A DNA stretch of 64,000 nt from Gammaproteobacteria bacterium. GTDB lineage: Bacteria > Pseudomonadota > Gammaproteobacteria > Steroidobacterales > GCA-2729495. The position numbers and the translations under genes are program-made. Positions 36,874 through 46,429 of the stretch are shown here, piece by piece; positions within the stretch are counted from its first letter, which is position 1; each line of letters opens with the position of its first letter. The notes beneath the pieces are model-generated. The model was not told where the DNA came from, searched no databases, and saw only the letters and a list, made by a program, of their open reading frames with translations. The DNA lies in the NCBI GenBank assembly GCA_030066665.1, contig JASJBD010000056.1, positions 1-64,000 of the forward strand, given 5' to 3'.

Positions 36874-37635
36874 CTACAGGCGCAACGCGCCGTCGATATC
36901 AAAACAGCGTCCCGACACGTAGTCGTTCTGCAGAATGAACTCCACCGTGTGGGCGATTTCGTCCGGCTGACCCATGCGCTTGAGCGGGATTCCCGACGTC
37001 AGTTTTTCACGCGCTTCGGGCTTCATCCCCAGGACCATCTCCGTTTCTATGAATCCGGGTGCAATCGACGCCACGCGGATACCGTAACGAGCCAGCTCCT
37101 TGGCCCACACTACTGCCATTGCCTGCACACCGGATTTGGCGGCCGAGTAGTTCGTCTGACCCATGTTGCCGGCCCGCGAAATGCTCGCGATGTTGATGAT
37201 GACGCCTTGCGCACCGTTTTTGACCATGCGTTCAGCGGCCTCGCGACCACAGAGAAACACGCCGGTCAGGTTCACGTCGATCACCGACTGCCACTGCTCC
37301 AGACTCATTTTCGAGAGCACTTCCCCGTCTTTGTATTTCAGTAGCAGCGCATCCCGGGTGATACCCGCATTGTTGACCAGCGCGTCAACGGTGCCGCAAT
37401 CGTTGACCACCTGGTCGAACAGCCCGATCACGTCCGCTTCGCTGGCCACGTTGGCCGCATAGGTCCTGACGGTTGCACCCGCCGCTTCGCAGGCGCTGGC
37501 ACAGTCGGTCAGGCTGGCGGCATCGAGATCGACCAGGGCCAGGATGGGACCGTGTGCCGCGAGCCGACGGGCCATGGCCGCCCCGAGACCTCGTGCAGCG
37601 CCGGTAATCACGATGACTTTGCCCTTGATATCCAT
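36874..37635 (-). CDS. SDR-family 3-oxoacyl-ACP reductase-like
   Basis: [44 protein letters not shown]. Confidence 0.9.
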   Translation of the reverse strand: MDIKGKVIVITGAARGLGAAMARRLAAHGPILALVDLDAASLTDCASACEAAGATVRTYAANVASEADVIGLFDQVVNDCGTVDALVNNAGITRDALLLKYKDGEVLSKMSLEQWQSVIDVNLTGVFLCGREAAERMVKNGAQGVIINIASISRAGNMGQTNYSAAKSGVQAMAVVWAKELARYGIRVASIAPGFIETEMVLGMKPEAREKLTSGIPLKRMGQPDEIAHTVEFILQNDYVSGRCFDIDGALRL

Positions 37636-37777
37636 AAAGCTCCCCGTCGATGTCTGGTCGGAAAGCCGCGTATGGTACCGGTTGGCAACAAAGCGGTGTA
37701 GGCGGGGACTGCCAGCTTGTTAGCAGTTTGAACGGCAGCGGCTTGGCTTCTAGCATCAAGCGCAGGAGGACAGGCTC

Positions 37778-38545
37778 ATGCAAGATCGATTCAGCCTCGC
37801 CGGTCGCACAGCAATGGTTACCGGAGCGAGCAGCGGACTCGGACGTCACTTCGCCGATACGCTGGCTGCGGCGGGTGCGACCGTGGTGCTGGGTGCCCGG
37901 CGTCGGCGACGCCTGGATGAAGCCGTGGATCAAATAGCCGCCGTTGCCGGTCGGGCCTTCGCGGTGGACCTGGATGTTACCGACCCGGGTTCGGTCACCG
38001 CGGCGTTTGCGGCGGCCGAAGCCGAGTGCGGATTGATCGACATCGTGATCAACAACGCCGGCACGGTGACCGGCGGCCGTGCGGAGGAGACTTTGCTCGA
38101 CGACTGGCAAATGGTGGTCGATACGAACCTGACCGGTGTACACCTCGTGGCCGCAGAAGCAGCGCGGCGACTCATCGCGGGCGGCAGGCCCGGCAGCCTG
38201 GTCACCATCGCGTCGATACTCGGCCTGCGGGTGTCGCCGGGCAACGCCGCTTACAACGCCACCAAGGCCGCCGTGATTCAGTTGACGAAGAGCCAGGCAC
38301 TGGAATGGGCGCGCCATGGCATCCGGGTCAATGCCATCTGCCCGGGCTACTTCGAGACGGAACTGAACCAGGGCTTCCTGCAATCCGAGCGCGGCCAGGC
38401 CATGGTCCGCAGGATTCCATTGCGCCGTGTCGGCCGTCTCGAAGAGCTGGATGGCCTGTTGCTGTTGCTCGCGTCGGATGCCGGTTCCTTCATTACCGGC
38501 AGCGCCATGGTGATCGATGGCGGACACCTGTGCAGCAGCCTCTGA
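37778..38545 (+). CDS. SDR-family oxidoreductase
   Basis: TAMVTGASSGLGRHFADTLA, NNAGTVTGG, YNATKAAVIQL. Confidence 0.9.
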   Translation: MQDRFSLAGRTAMVTGASSGLGRHFADTLAAAGATVVLGARRRRRLDEAVDQIAAVAGRAFAVDLDVTDPGSVTAAFAAAEAECGLIDIVINNAGTVTGGRAEETLLDDWQMVVDTNLTGVHLVAAEAARRLIAGGRPGSLVTIASILGLRVSPGNAAYNATKAAVIQLTKSQALEWARHGIRVNAICPGYFETELNQGFLQSERGQAMVRRIPLRRVGRLEELDGLLLLLASDAGSFITGSAMVIDGGHLCSSL

Positions 38546-38608
38546 CCCCTTACGGGCCACCCCTCGTTGGTGATAGGGTCGCCAGCGGAACGCGAGCAGG
38601 ACGAACAC

Positions 38609-39406
38609 ATGCGCATCACTCATCGGAAAGGCTACGTGGACGGGCCATTCGGTCAACTGCATTACATGACGGCGGGGGAGGGTCAGCCGCTGGTCATGAT
38701 TCACCAGTCACCGGACTCGATGGTGCAGTTTGAACCCGTGATGAGCCTGCTCGCGGATCATGGTATTCGGGCGATCGCAGCGGATATCCCGGGCTACGGC
38801 ATGTCGGATACGCCGGATCACCCGCCGACGATCGCGGAGTACGCGCAAATGATCCCCGCATTACTGGACGGCCTGGGCCTCGACCAGGCAAGCCTGCTCG
38901 GGCACCACACCGGGGCGTTGATCGTGACCGAAGCGTCGCTCTTATATAAAGAGCGCGTCGACAAACTGATTCTGAATGGGCCGCTACCGCTTCATGACGA
39001 GGAACGGGCCTACTTCAAGGACATGATGAGCGCGGAAAAAACCTGGGGGCCGAAATGGGACGGCAGCCATTTTGCCGAACAATGGGCGTTCCGGTTCAAG
39101 GCCCAGCCGGAATGGAGCAACCTGCCCGGCTTCAATGCCCACTTCGTGCATGGCCTGCTGGCCGGCGATAAGGTCTGGTACGCGCATGATGCAGTGATGG
39201 CTTATCACCACGAGGACGTTATTCCGCAAATCACGCACCCGACGCTGGTGCTGGCGAATACCGGCGATGCAATTTACGCGCAGTCGCAGCGGACGATGGA
39301 AATGCGCCCGGACTTTGCCTACGCGGAACTGGCGGGCGGGACGATCGACATCATCGATGAGCAGCCCGCGGAATGGGCTGCTGCAGTGGCGCAATTCCTC
39401 GCGTAA
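38609..39406 (+). CDS. Alpha/beta hydrolase
   Basis: MIHQSPDSMVQFEPVMSLLADHGIRAIAADIPGYGMSD...ASLLGHHTGALI. Confidence 0.85.
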   Translation: MRITHRKGYVDGPFGQLHYMTAGEGQPLVMIHQSPDSMVQFEPVMSLLADHGIRAIAADIPGYGMSDTPDHPPTIAEYAQMIPALLDGLGLDQASLLGHHTGALIVTEASLLYKERVDKLILNGPLPLHDEERAYFKDMMSAEKTWGPKWDGSHFAEQWAFRFKAQPEWSNLPGFNAHFVHGLLAGDKVWYAHDAVMAYHHEDVIPQITHPTLVLANTGDAIYAQSQRTMEMRPDFAYAELAGGTIDIIDEQPAEWAAAVAQFLA

Positions 39407-39567
39407 TTTGGATCGCGCTGCCCCGCGACAGTCGCGTTAAGCCGCGGCTGGCGACCACTGTTCGGTTGGAGACCGGGCGCGAGCAACTGCGCCTACTTCA
39501 AGGGTTTTACAAGGAAAATCGGCCGCTGGGCTGCGGAAATTCGTGCAAGCTTATGTTAAGTCTGGGT

Positions 39568-39595
39568 TTGACCCGGGGATGGGCTCGGGTATAGT
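39568..39595 (+). promoter_or_regulatory. Sigma70-like promoter ahead of c-di-GMP riboswitch
   Basis: TTGACC-16 nt-TATAGT; predicted start just upstream of riboswitch P1. Confidence 0.6.
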
Positions 39596-39609
39596 CGGAG
39601 CGTCCGAAT

Positions 39610-39733
39610 AAGAAGGAACGGGCAAACCAGGTGCGAGCCTGGGACGCAAAGCCACGGATCTTGCTTTCCGAATCCGCCCGCAAGAGCAGACGGAAGGTGA
39701 ACTAGGGGAAGACAGCCGGGTTTCAACCTTCTT
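39610..39733 (+). ncRNA. Cyclic di-GMP-I (GEMM-I)-type riboswitch
   Basis: GGGCAAACCAGGTGCGAGCCTGGGACGCAAAGCC core with GCGA GNRA loop; P1 AAGAAGG (39610-39616)/CCTTCTT (39727-39733); CAGCCGGGTT near 3' end. Confidence 0.85.
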
Positions 39734-39775
39734 CTAAAGACGAAGAATTCAAAGGATCTTTGGAGGATAGTTGTA

Positions 39776-40366
39776 ATGAGGAAACTCGCAATTGTGGCAG
39801 GCGCCTTGTTTTTGGGCCTGACCTCTCAAGCGCACGCGATCGTATACATCCCGGTGTCGCTTGAAAACCTGAACGCGAACTCCGATGGGTTTGCGCTGTT
39901 GCAGGATTGGAGTGCCGACAACGTCGACATCACCGGTCCCGCCTTTGCACTGACCAACCCGACCTTCCGTGTCGAGGTGTTCATTGGGCCGAATCTGTTT
40001 ATTGATTCCACCGTCGTTGCTGATGCCTGGAATTTCAATCTGACTGATCCCAACGGCACGTGGCCGACCCCGACCAACCATGTCTGCACCGATAACCCGG
40101 CTGCATTCCTGGAAGTCTGCCCGGTTGATCCGATGGAGACCCCCGGCTTCTCGCAGTCCGGTGAGGGCTTCTTCGGCACGGTCACGGGCGGCCCAGGTGC
40201 GCCGACGGTCGTGATTACCTGGTGTAACGAAGAAGGTTGCTTCGATGAAATGGCGATGGAAGGTAGCACCTATCGCCTGACCCTGGAGCAGATCCCGGTA
40301 CCGGCCGCTGTCTGGCTGTTCGGTTCCGCGCTCGGCCTGCTCGGTTGGGTACGGCGTCGCGCCTGA
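39776..40366 (+). CDS. VPLPA/PEP-CTERM sorting-domain protein
   Basis: Signal peptide; C-terminal IPVPAAVWLFGSALGLLGWVRRRA. Confidence 0.88.
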   Translation: MRKLAIVAGALFLGLTSQAHAIVYIPVSLENLNANSDGFALLQDWSADNVDITGPAFALTNPTFRVEVFIGPNLFIDSTVVADAWNFNLTDPNGTWPTPTNHVCTDNPAAFLEVCPVDPMETPGFSQSGEGFFGTVTGGPGAPTVVITWCNEEGCFDEMAMEGSTYRLTLEQIPVPAAVWLFGSALGLLGWVRRRA

Positions 40367-40404
40367 GAATGCAGTCAAGCTAAGTTTCACTTAGCGACTC
40401 ATTG

Positions 40405-40437
40405 GAAAAGCCCCGCTCGATGCGGGGCTTTTCTTTT
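40405..40437 (+). terminator. Rho-independent terminator
   Basis: GAAAAGCCCCGC-tcgat-GCGGGGCTTTTC followed by TTTT. Confidence 0.9.
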
Positions 40438-40481
40438 GGTGGTGTTAGAATGCGCCGCTTTCGCGCAAACGGGACGGAGTC

Positions 40482-41678
40482 ATGGCAGGGCCCCTGGACG
40501 GCATCAAGATCCTCGAACTAACCAGCGTCGTGTTGGGCCCTTGGGCGTGCCAGATTCTCGCCGACATGGGCGCCGAGGTCATCAAGGTCGAGCCGCCACG
40601 CGGTGACAGCAATCGCACCCTGGGTGCGTATCGCAACCCTGGTATGGCGGCGCTGTACCTGACTTGCAATCGCAACAAGCGCGACATCGTGCTGGACCTG
40701 AAACAGCCGGCAGCACGCGACGCGCTGCTTGCCATCGCCGAAGACGTGGATGTCGTGATCCACAATAACCGACCCCAGGTCATGACCAAGCTGGGCCTGA
40801 CCTACAAGGATTTCAAGTCCGTCAACGAGAGGATCATCTACTGCGGGACCTACGGCTATGGGAAGGATGGGCCTTACGGCGCGAAGGGCGCGCTGGATGA
40901 CTCCATCCAGGCGGTCGGCGGCGTGGCCGTGTTGAACGAGATGGTGCTCGGCGAGCCGCGCTACCTGCCGACGGTCATCGGCGACAAGACCACCGCGATG
41001 GCGGTAGCCTATGCGGTCAACGCCGCGTTGTTTCACCGCGAGCGCAGCGGCGAAGGCCAGGAAATCGAAGTGCCGATGTTCGAGCACATGGTGTACTTCG
41101 TGATGGCCGAGCATCTGTGGGGTATGACCTTCGAGCCGCCGATCGGCACGCCCGGCTACAAGCGGCTGATGAGCTATCACCGCAAGCCCTACAAAACGGT
41201 GGATGGTTACATCGCGATCCTGCCGTACATGGATAGCCACTGGGAGGTGTTCTGCCGCAAGTCCGGCCGCGAGGAATTGCTCGATGATCCGCGCTTCACG
41301 ACGCTCGCGGATCGGGTGAAGAATATCGATGACACGTATCAGGAAACCGCCAAGACCATGGCGACGAAGACGACCGGCGAATGGATCGAGATTTTCGGCG
41401 ACACCAGCGTACCGACGATCGTCATGAATACGCTGGAGTCGTTAAAGGATGATCCACATCTGAACGACGTCGACTTCTGGCAGGAAGTGGAGCACCCGAC
41501 CGAAGGCAAGATCAGAATGACCCGTTTCCCGGTCAATTTCTCCGCGACGCCGGCGGACGTGCGTCGGCACGCGCCCCGACTCGGTGAGCACAGCGTCGAA
41601 ATTCTGCGCGAAGCCGGTGTGGGCGAAGACGAGATCGACGCCCTGCTGCAGTCGCGCGGGACGATCCAGCCGGACTAG
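40482..41678 (+). CDS. CaiB/BaiF-family CoA-transferase
   Basis: GIKILELTSVVLGPWACQILADMGAEVIKVEPPRGD...RNKRDIVLDLK. Confidence 0.92.
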   Translation: MAGPLDGIKILELTSVVLGPWACQILADMGAEVIKVEPPRGDSNRTLGAYRNPGMAALYLTCNRNKRDIVLDLKQPAARDALLAIAEDVDVVIHNNRPQVMTKLGLTYKDFKSVNERIIYCGTYGYGKDGPYGAKGALDDSIQAVGGVAVLNEMVLGEPRYLPTVIGDKTTAMAVAYAVNAALFHRERSGEGQEIEVPMFEHMVYFVMAEHLWGMTFEPPIGTPGYKRLMSYHRKPYKTVDGYIAILPYMDSHWEVFCRKSGREELLDDPRFTTLADRVKNIDDTYQETAKTMATKTTGEWIEIFGDTSVPTIVMNTLESLKDDPHLNDVDFWQEVEHPTEGKIRMTRFPVNFSATPADVRRHAPRLGEHSVEILREAGVGEDEIDALLQSRGTIQPD

Positions 41679-42628
41679 TCCTTCAGCCCGTAGATGCGGA
41701 CCGTGTTGTCCCGCATCAGCTTGCGTCGGGCTTCCGGTTTCAGGCCGAGATTATCGATGTCTGCCACCGTTCGCTGGAACGGCAGGACCGGGAAATCGGT
41801 GCCGAAAATCACCTTGTCCTGGCCAAAGCTGTTGATGTAGTGCGTAAAGGACTGCGGCCAGTATTTCGGCCGATGCGCGTCGCAGCCGATGTAGATGTTC
41901 TTGTGTTTCCAGGCCATTGCGATCATTTCGTCGTGCCACGGGATGCCGACGTGAATGCCGATGAGCTTCAACTCGGGGAAATCGCAGGCGACCGGGTCCA
42001 GCGCAATCGGCCGCCCCACGCTCTGGCACGGAAAGTCGGGCGAATAAACCATCGACTGGCCGACCTGCATCTGGATCGGCACGCCGAGCTCCCAGCACTT
42101 CGCATAAAACGGATAGTACTTACGATGATCGGGGGCGAGCTCGAACCAGTGCGGGTACAGGTGCGCCCCGACGAAGCCCATGTTGGTGACGGCATCTTCG
42201 AACGCCTTGACACCGTTCATGCCATCGAAGGGGTCAATGCCCGCCAGTCCGTAAAAGCGGCCGGGGTACTGCTCGCAGGCTTTCGCGACTACCTCGTAGG
42301 GCATGTGGTAACAGCCCGGCAGACCGGGGCGGCCGCTGTGGGCCGCAATCAGAAAGGCCTTGTCGATGCCAGCCTCATCCAGCATTTCCAGCATCTTTTC
42401 CAGTGGAATGGGGTTGCCGATCATGCCGGCGTCGGCGCGCATCTTGCCGGAGAAGAAATCGTTGCCCCAACCGGGGCGCTGTTGCAGTGCCTCTTCCGTC
42501 CAGATATTGACGACGGCATCAATGGCCTTGTAATCGTATGATTCCGTTGACATTGCTATGGGATTCTTTTTCTGCTGGAAGGCGCGGAACGATACCAGAA
42601 AGAGGCGCAATACCTCGACCTGTTTCAT
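41675..42628 (-). CDS. Amidohydrolase family protein
   Basis: GLAGIDPFDGMNGVKAFEDAV...LIGIHVGIPWHDEMIAMAWKHKNIYIGCDAHRPKYW...VIFGTDFPVLPF. Confidence 0.88.
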   Translation of the reverse strand: MKQVEVLRLFLVSFRAFQQKKNPIAMSTESYDYKAIDAVVNIWTEEALQQRPGWGNDFFSGKMRADAGMIGNPIPLEKMLEMLDEAGIDKAFLIAAHSGRPGLPGCYHMPYEVVAKACEQYPGRFYGLAGIDPFDGMNGVKAFEDAVTNMGFVGAHLYPHWFELAPDHRKYYPFYAKCWELGVPIQMQVGQSMVYSPDFPCQSVGRPIALDPVACDFPELKLIGIHVGIPWHDEMIAMAWKHKNIYIGCDAHRPKYWPQSFTHYINSFGQDKVIFGTDFPVLPFQRTVADIDNLGLKPEARRKLMRDNTVRIYGLKD

Positions 42629-42684
42629 TGTTCCGTCACGACACCTGTGGCAGGCTCTGCGGCGCTGACAGATAACAACAACTT

Positions 42685-43785
42685 ATGTCAACGCTGACAG
42701 TACATCTGATTGCGGCCGCCCGGCCGAATTTCATGAAAGTCGCGCCGCTGTTTCATGCGCTCGCGGCCGTGCCTGAATTCGACGTCCGGGTCGTCCACAC
42801 CGGTCAGCACTACGATGCCAACATGTCGCAGACATTCATCTCCGACCTGGGGCTGCCCGAACCGCATTTTCACCTCGGCGTGGGCAGTGGCAGCCACGCG
42901 GAGCAGACTGGTCATACCATGATCGAGTACGAGAAAGTCTGCGAGGCCGGGCCACCCGACTGTGTGGTCGTGGTCGGCGACGTCAATGCGACGGCCGCCG
43001 TCGCGCTGGTGTGTACCAAGCTCGGTATTCCAATTGTGCACCTGGAAGCCGGGTTGCGCAGCCGTGATCGCAGCATGCCGGAAGAAATCAATCGACTGGT
43101 CACCGACTCGGTAGCCGACCTGTTGTGGACACCGTCGCCTGATGCCGACGAGAACTTGCGGTCCGAGGGTGTACGGGCGGACAAGATCGACTGCGTCGGC
43201 AATATCATGATCGACTCCTTTGAATTGATGCGCGCGCAAATCGACGCGGCCACCACGCGCGCCGACATGGGGCTGGAGCCCGGCAGTTACGGGATCGTCA
43301 CACTGCACCGCCCGGCTAACGTCGACGACCCGGCGGTCCTCGCCGTGCTGGTGCGGCAACTGGTCGAAGCTTCGGAGGCGATCACGCTGGTCTTCCCGGT
43401 GCATCCGCGCACACGTGCACGCCTCGAGGTTGCGGGGCTGCATGGTGCACTGGCAGACGCGCCCGGCATCCGGCTGATCGAGCCACTTGGCTATGTCCCG
43501 TTCATGAACCTGGTCACAGCGGCGCGCCTTGTGATCACCGATTCGGGCGGCGTGCAGGAGGAAACCACTTACCTCGGCATTCCCTGTATTACGCTGCGAC
43601 CGAACACGGAGCGGCCGGTCACGGTAACGCAGGGCAGCAACCGGCTCGCCAGCCCGGGGCAGCTCGGCGACTTGTTGAGTGATGTGCTGGCTGGTCGCTG
43701 GGAAACCGGCAGCGCGCCGGATCTCTGGGATGGCCATACGGCCGAGCGCTGCGTCGACAGCCTGCGACGCTTTCTTGTAACCTGA
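42685..43785 (+). CDS. wecB: UDP-N-acetylglucosamine 2-epimerase (non-hydrolyzing)
   Basis: AARPNFMKVAPLFHAL, VHTGQHYDANMSQTF, VHLEAGLRSRDRSMPEEINR, ITDSGGVQEETTYLGIPCITLRPNTERPVT. Confidence 0.93.
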   Translation: MSTLTVHLIAAARPNFMKVAPLFHALAAVPEFDVRVVHTGQHYDANMSQTFISDLGLPEPHFHLGVGSGSHAEQTGHTMIEYEKVCEAGPPDCVVVVGDVNATAAVALVCTKLGIPIVHLEAGLRSRDRSMPEEINRLVTDSVADLLWTPSPDADENLRSEGVRADKIDCVGNIMIDSFELMRAQIDAATTRADMGLEPGSYGIVTLHRPANVDDPAVLAVLVRQLVEASEAITLVFPVHPRTRARLEVAGLHGALADAPGIRLIEPLGYVPFMNLVTAARLVITDSGGVQEETTYLGIPCITLRPNTERPVTVTQGSNRLASPGQLGDLLSDVLAGRWETGSAPDLWDGHTAERCVDSLRRFLVT

Positions 43786-43842
43786 ATCAATTGTGATCGG
43801 TCAGGACAAAACGCCAGTTCTGGCAGGAAGGAAGGAACCTTT

Positions 43843-46233
43843 ATGAACCCCATTCGCTACATGATCCTCGTAATCGGTCTTGCCGCGCTGGGAGCGTGCG
43901 GCTCACCGGAGGAGCGCGCCGCGCAGCATCTCGCCAAGTCCGAGCAGCTGCTGGAGGAAGGCGACATCGTCAAGGCCAAGCTGGAAGCACAGAACGCCGC
44001 GCAGATCCTGCCGAAGGACCCGAACGCGCGCGTGTTGTTGGCCAAGATCGCCGAGCAGGACCAGGAGTTTCGGGCGGCGGTCGGGCACCTGCTGGTCGCT
44101 GTCGATGCCGACCCCAATCATGTCGAGGCCCGGATCAAACTGGGCAATTACTACTTCCTCGGCCGCGCCGTCGAACAGGCGCGCGAGCAGGCCCAGGAAG
44201 CCCTGAAACTGGAGCCCGACAACGCCGCAGCGCACCTGCTCAATGGCCGGGTGAAATTCCTGGAGGGTGACAAGGACGGCGCCATGACCGAGACAGACCG
44301 GGCGCTGGAGCTCGATCCGGGTCTTCCGGACGCCATCATGTTCAAGGCCGGTTTATTGGCTGAACGACAAGGCTTCGACGCCGCGTTCGAAGTGATCGAT
44401 ACCGGCATCGCGAATGCCAGCCTGGAAGGGTCGGAGCCCCTGCGACAGTTCCGTCTGCAGCTGTTACGACGCGCCGGTCAGGACGAAGCGCTGGAAGAAG
44501 ACCTGCAAGCGCTGGCCCGGGATTTTCCGGACAAGGTTGAATATCAGTATGCGTTGTCGCGATTCTACGCGAGCCGCAATCGGACCGACGAAGCCGAGCA
44601 GGTGATCCGCAATGTCATTGCGGACAAGCCCGAAGAGATCGAGCCGAAGCTGGCACTGATTCGAATTCTGGCCGCTTCGCGCGGCGCCGAAGCCGCGGAA
44701 GAGGATCTGCAGGCATTCATTGCGTCTGACCCGGAGAATCTGCAGCTGCGCCAGGCACTCGGCAGCCTGTACGAATCCCTGGATCGGCGCGATGAGGCCT
44801 ACGATGCCTATTCCGAACTGGCGCAACTTGCGCCGCGCTCCGATGAAGGCCTGGCGGCGCGGAATCGAATGGTCATCATCGATATCGGGCGCGAAGAACT
44901 CGATACCGCCCGTGGGTTGATCGAAGAAATCCTCGTCGATGCGCCTGACAACGCCGATGCGTTGCTGGTGCGCGCCGCGTTCCGTTACGCCGACCGGGAG
45001 TTCAACGATGCGATCAGCGATCTGCGTGTTGTGCTCAGAAAGGAAGAGAGCTCCGAGCGTGCGCTGCGATTGCTGGCGCGTTCCTACGTGCAAAACGGTG
45101 ACGCCGTGTTGGCACAGGATACGTACCGACGCCTGCTGGCAATCAAACCCGGTGACCAGCTGGCATCAGCAGAGCTCGCCACGCTGCTCGCGCGACAGGG
45201 CGAAATCGGCGCTGCCGAGGACGTCCTGCGCGAGCGCCTGGAAGCGGAACCGGACGACTCACGCGCGATGGCGGGCCTGGTACAAACCCTGCTGGCACAG
45301 CAGGATATCGAGGCGGCGGAACTCGAAGCACGACGGCTCGTGGATCTGAACGAGGAAAATGCGCTGGCGCAGTTTCAACTGGGCCGCGTGATGCAGGCCA
45401 AGGGCGACGTTGATGAGGCAGTTGCCGCGTACAAGATGACGCTCGAGGAGAACCCGAACGCCACGCCGGCTTTGCAAGGATTGACGCAGGTGCTGGTACA
45501 GAACGGACGGGAGCAGGAGGCGCTGGATTACCTGCAGAGCTACCTGCAGAAGAACCCGGGTCAACCGGCCGCGCAGCTGTTACTGGGTGCGGTTCATGCG
45601 CGCACCGGCAACGTTGATGCGGCGCGCGAAGTCTACGAGGCCGTCATTAGCGGCAATCCCCAGCTCGCCCAGGGCTATGCCGCGAGGTCGGGACTCGAGC
45701 CTGCGGGGTCCGACGCGCGCCTGCAGGTATTGCGGCGGGGATACGACGCCAACCCGACCAATGCTAGCCTCGCCCTGTTGCTCACGACGGAACTGGAACG
45801 ACAGGAGCAGTACGAAGAGGCGATGGCGATTTACGAATCCCTCGTCGAGGCAAATCCGGACAACCTGATCGCGGCCAATAACCTGGCTGCGCTGATGCTG
45901 GACCACCGCGATGACGCGGCCAGTCACGCGCGGGCGCTGGAACTGGCGAAAAAGCTCGAGCAAGCCGAACAGGCCCCGTTGCTCGACACCGTGGGCTGGG
46001 CGTACTACCGCAATGGGGACTACGCGCGCGCTGTCCGTTACCTCGAGCGCGCGGTTGCGGGTGCCAGTGAGCTGGCCATCCTGCGTTACCACCTCGGCAT
46101 GGCCTATGCCAAGAACAACAACCCGGTCGGCGCCAGGCAGGAACTGAGCCAGGCACTCGAACTGGCGGCCGACAGCACGTTCGTCGGCATCGAGGAAGCG
46201 CGGGCCACGCTGGCGGAAATCGAAGCGTCGTAA
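43843..46233 (+). CDS. TPR-repeat lipoprotein (PrsT-like)
   Basis: Lipobox AALGACG; long TPR array across 796 aa. Confidence 0.8.
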   Translation: MNPIRYMILVIGLAALGACGSPEERAAQHLAKSEQLLEEGDIVKAKLEAQNAAQILPKDPNARVLLAKIAEQDQEFRAAVGHLLVAVDADPNHVEARIKLGNYYFLGRAVEQAREQAQEALKLEPDNAAAHLLNGRVKFLEGDKDGAMTETDRALELDPGLPDAIMFKAGLLAERQGFDAAFEVIDTGIANASLEGSEPLRQFRLQLLRRAGQDEALEEDLQALARDFPDKVEYQYALSRFYASRNRTDEAEQVIRNVIADKPEEIEPKLALIRILAASRGAEAAEEDLQAFIASDPENLQLRQALGSLYESLDRRDEAYDAYSELAQLAPRSDEGLAARNRMVIIDIGREELDTARGLIEEILVDAPDNADALLVRAAFRYADREFNDAISDLRVVLRKEESSERALRLLARSYVQNGDAVLAQDTYRRLLAIKPGDQLASAELATLLARQGEIGAAEDVLRERLEAEPDDSRAMAGLVQTLLAQQDIEAAELEARRLVDLNEENALAQFQLGRVMQAKGDVDEAVAAYKMTLEENPNATPALQGLTQVLVQNGREQEALDYLQSYLQKNPGQPAAQLLLGAVHARTGNVDAAREVYEAVISGNPQLAQGYAARSGLEPAGSDARLQVLRRGYDANPTNASLALLLTTELERQEQYEEAMAIYESLVEANPDNLIAANNLAALMLDHRDDAASHARALELAKKLEQAEQAPLLDTVGWAYYRNGDYARAVRYLERAVAGASELAILRYHLGMAYAKNNNPVGARQELSQALELAADSTFVGIEEARATLAEIEAS

Positions 46234-46286
46234 TGTGCCAAAGGGGACATTCCTGGTAGGAATTTCCCCGTGCTATTCTAGCTGCG

Positions 46287-46372
46287 ACCTAAGGGGTGGC
46301 CGCGTGCGGCCTGAGACCTGGAAAGGGAACCCTTTGAACCTGATCCGGTTAATACCGGCGTAGGAATAGGAT
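46287..46372 (+). ncRNA. TPP (thi-box) riboswitch
   Basis: AGGGGTGGCCGCGTGCGGCCTGAGACC...ACCCTTTGAACCTGATCCGGTTAATACCGGCGTAGGAA, near-consensus. Confidence 0.95.
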
Positions 46373-46429
46373 TCGCAATCCCCCGTTCCCCCGTCCGCGA
46401 CAACCGGATCTCCTCACGGAGATTCGTGC

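Noticed and set aside
37385-38704. 439-aa minus-strand ORF
   Set aside because: Overlaps two SDR genes and the start of the alpha/beta hydrolase gene; shadow ORF.
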